From: Candidatus Acetothermia bacterium
GTDB taxonomy: Bacteria; Bipolaricaulota; Bipolaricaulia; Bipolaricaulales; Bipolaricaulaceae
Assembly: GCA_023255835.1 (NCBI GenBank)
Contig: JAGDVW010000073.1
Location: forward strand, 2,726-17,258
Length of the DNA: 14,533 nt
Direction of reading: 5' to 3'
Of the stretch, positions 14,443 to 14,533 are shown in pieces. Below the pieces are notes generated by a model that made no database searches, had not been told where the DNA came from, and saw only the letters and a program-made list of their open reading frames with translations. Both the position numbers and the translations under genes were made by a program. The stretch's first letter is position 1. Each line of letters begins with the position of its first letter.

Positions 14443-14464
14443 GAAGGTTAACCTCGTAACCTTC
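14443..14464. repeat. Inverted repeat upstream of sucC, possible operator
   Basis: GAAGGTTA (14443-14450), a 6-nt loop and TAACCTTC (14457-14464) form a perfect 8-bp dyad, 19 nt before the sucC TTG. No T-run follows on either strand, so it is not a standard terminator. An operator or a leader hairpin near the ribosome binding site is possible. The remaining upstream bases to the window end (14465-14533) show no gene I can support and no clear promoter. Confidence 0.4.
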
Positions 14465-14533
14465 GGCGGACCAGGGACGCGGGGAATGCCCTTGGGGGAC
14501 AAATTTCGATGCCTTGCCGATTTTCTCCTTTTG

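Noticed and set aside
1-14533. Frequent TCCAAAA/TTTTGGA-like words scattered over the window
   Set aside because: They fall in frame as Phe-Leu-Ala or Lys codons within genes and have no regular spacing or flanks; this is codon bias, not a repeat family.
14465-14533. Imperfect GC-rich dyad (CCAGGG...CCCTTGG) near the window end
   Set aside because: The arms need a bulge and have no T-run; with only about 70 bases left the signal is too weak to call a terminator.

Overview
The window is bacterial chromosomal DNA, GC-rich and densely coded. It holds 18 protein genes (one cut by the window edge). I see no RNA genes, mobile elements or CRISPR arrays. The gene content is plainly bacterial: ribosomal proteins L21, L27, L35 and L20, IF3, the alpha2beta2-type glycyl-tRNA synthetase, Obg, MurF and MscL. 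I cannot assign a phylum from the sequence. An uncultivated, possibly thermophilic lineage would fit, but that is only a guess. Starts are strikingly non-canonical: GTG, TTG and one ATT are common beside ATG, mostly behind strong GGAGG-type Shine-Dalgarno sequences.

Layout. Positions 1-7385, minus strand: an eleven-gene run read right to left as metG > rplU > prp-like > rpmA > obgE > nadD > infC > rpmI > rplT > glyQ > glyS (cut off at position 1). Gaps are at most 33 nt and six of the ten junctions overlap. It fuses the usual rplU-prp-rpmA-obg(-nadD) block and the infC-rpmI-rplT block into one translation operon bracketed by two aminoacyl-tRNA synthetases. A perfect TATAAT lies just upstream of metG. 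Positions 7451-7855, plus: a divergent double-ACT-domain protein. It shares its stop region with the convergent minus-strand mscL (7852-8292), whose product carries a C-terminal zinc ribbon. Positions 8363-10283, plus: a DUF554 membrane protein and an MFS transporter. The MFS gene runs 99 nt into the convergent murF. Positions 10185-14423, minus: sucC > secreted S55 (SpoIVB-type) protease-like protein > murF, again nearly touching or overlapping.

How the genes work together: the left operon couples tRNA charging (Met, Gly), initiation (IF3), four 50S proteins and 50S maturation (Obg), with NAD synthesis (NadD) embedded. Translational coupling through ATGA overlaps is likely. infC keeps the classical AUU start known in E. 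coli to mediate IF3 autoregulation. The right cluster combines a TCA-cycle enzyme subunit, an exported protease-like protein and the last cytoplasmic enzyme of UDP-MurNAc-pentapeptide synthesis.

The most notable observations are: a Prp-like protein lacking the catalytic Cys and His, beside an L27 with no presequence to cleave; an S55 protease-like protein whose two conserved blocks are in the reverse order from SpoIVB; an archaeal/eukaryotic-looking MetRS with a variant KMSKS motif; and the AUU start of infC. I did not find a defence system or other clearly new multi-gene machine.
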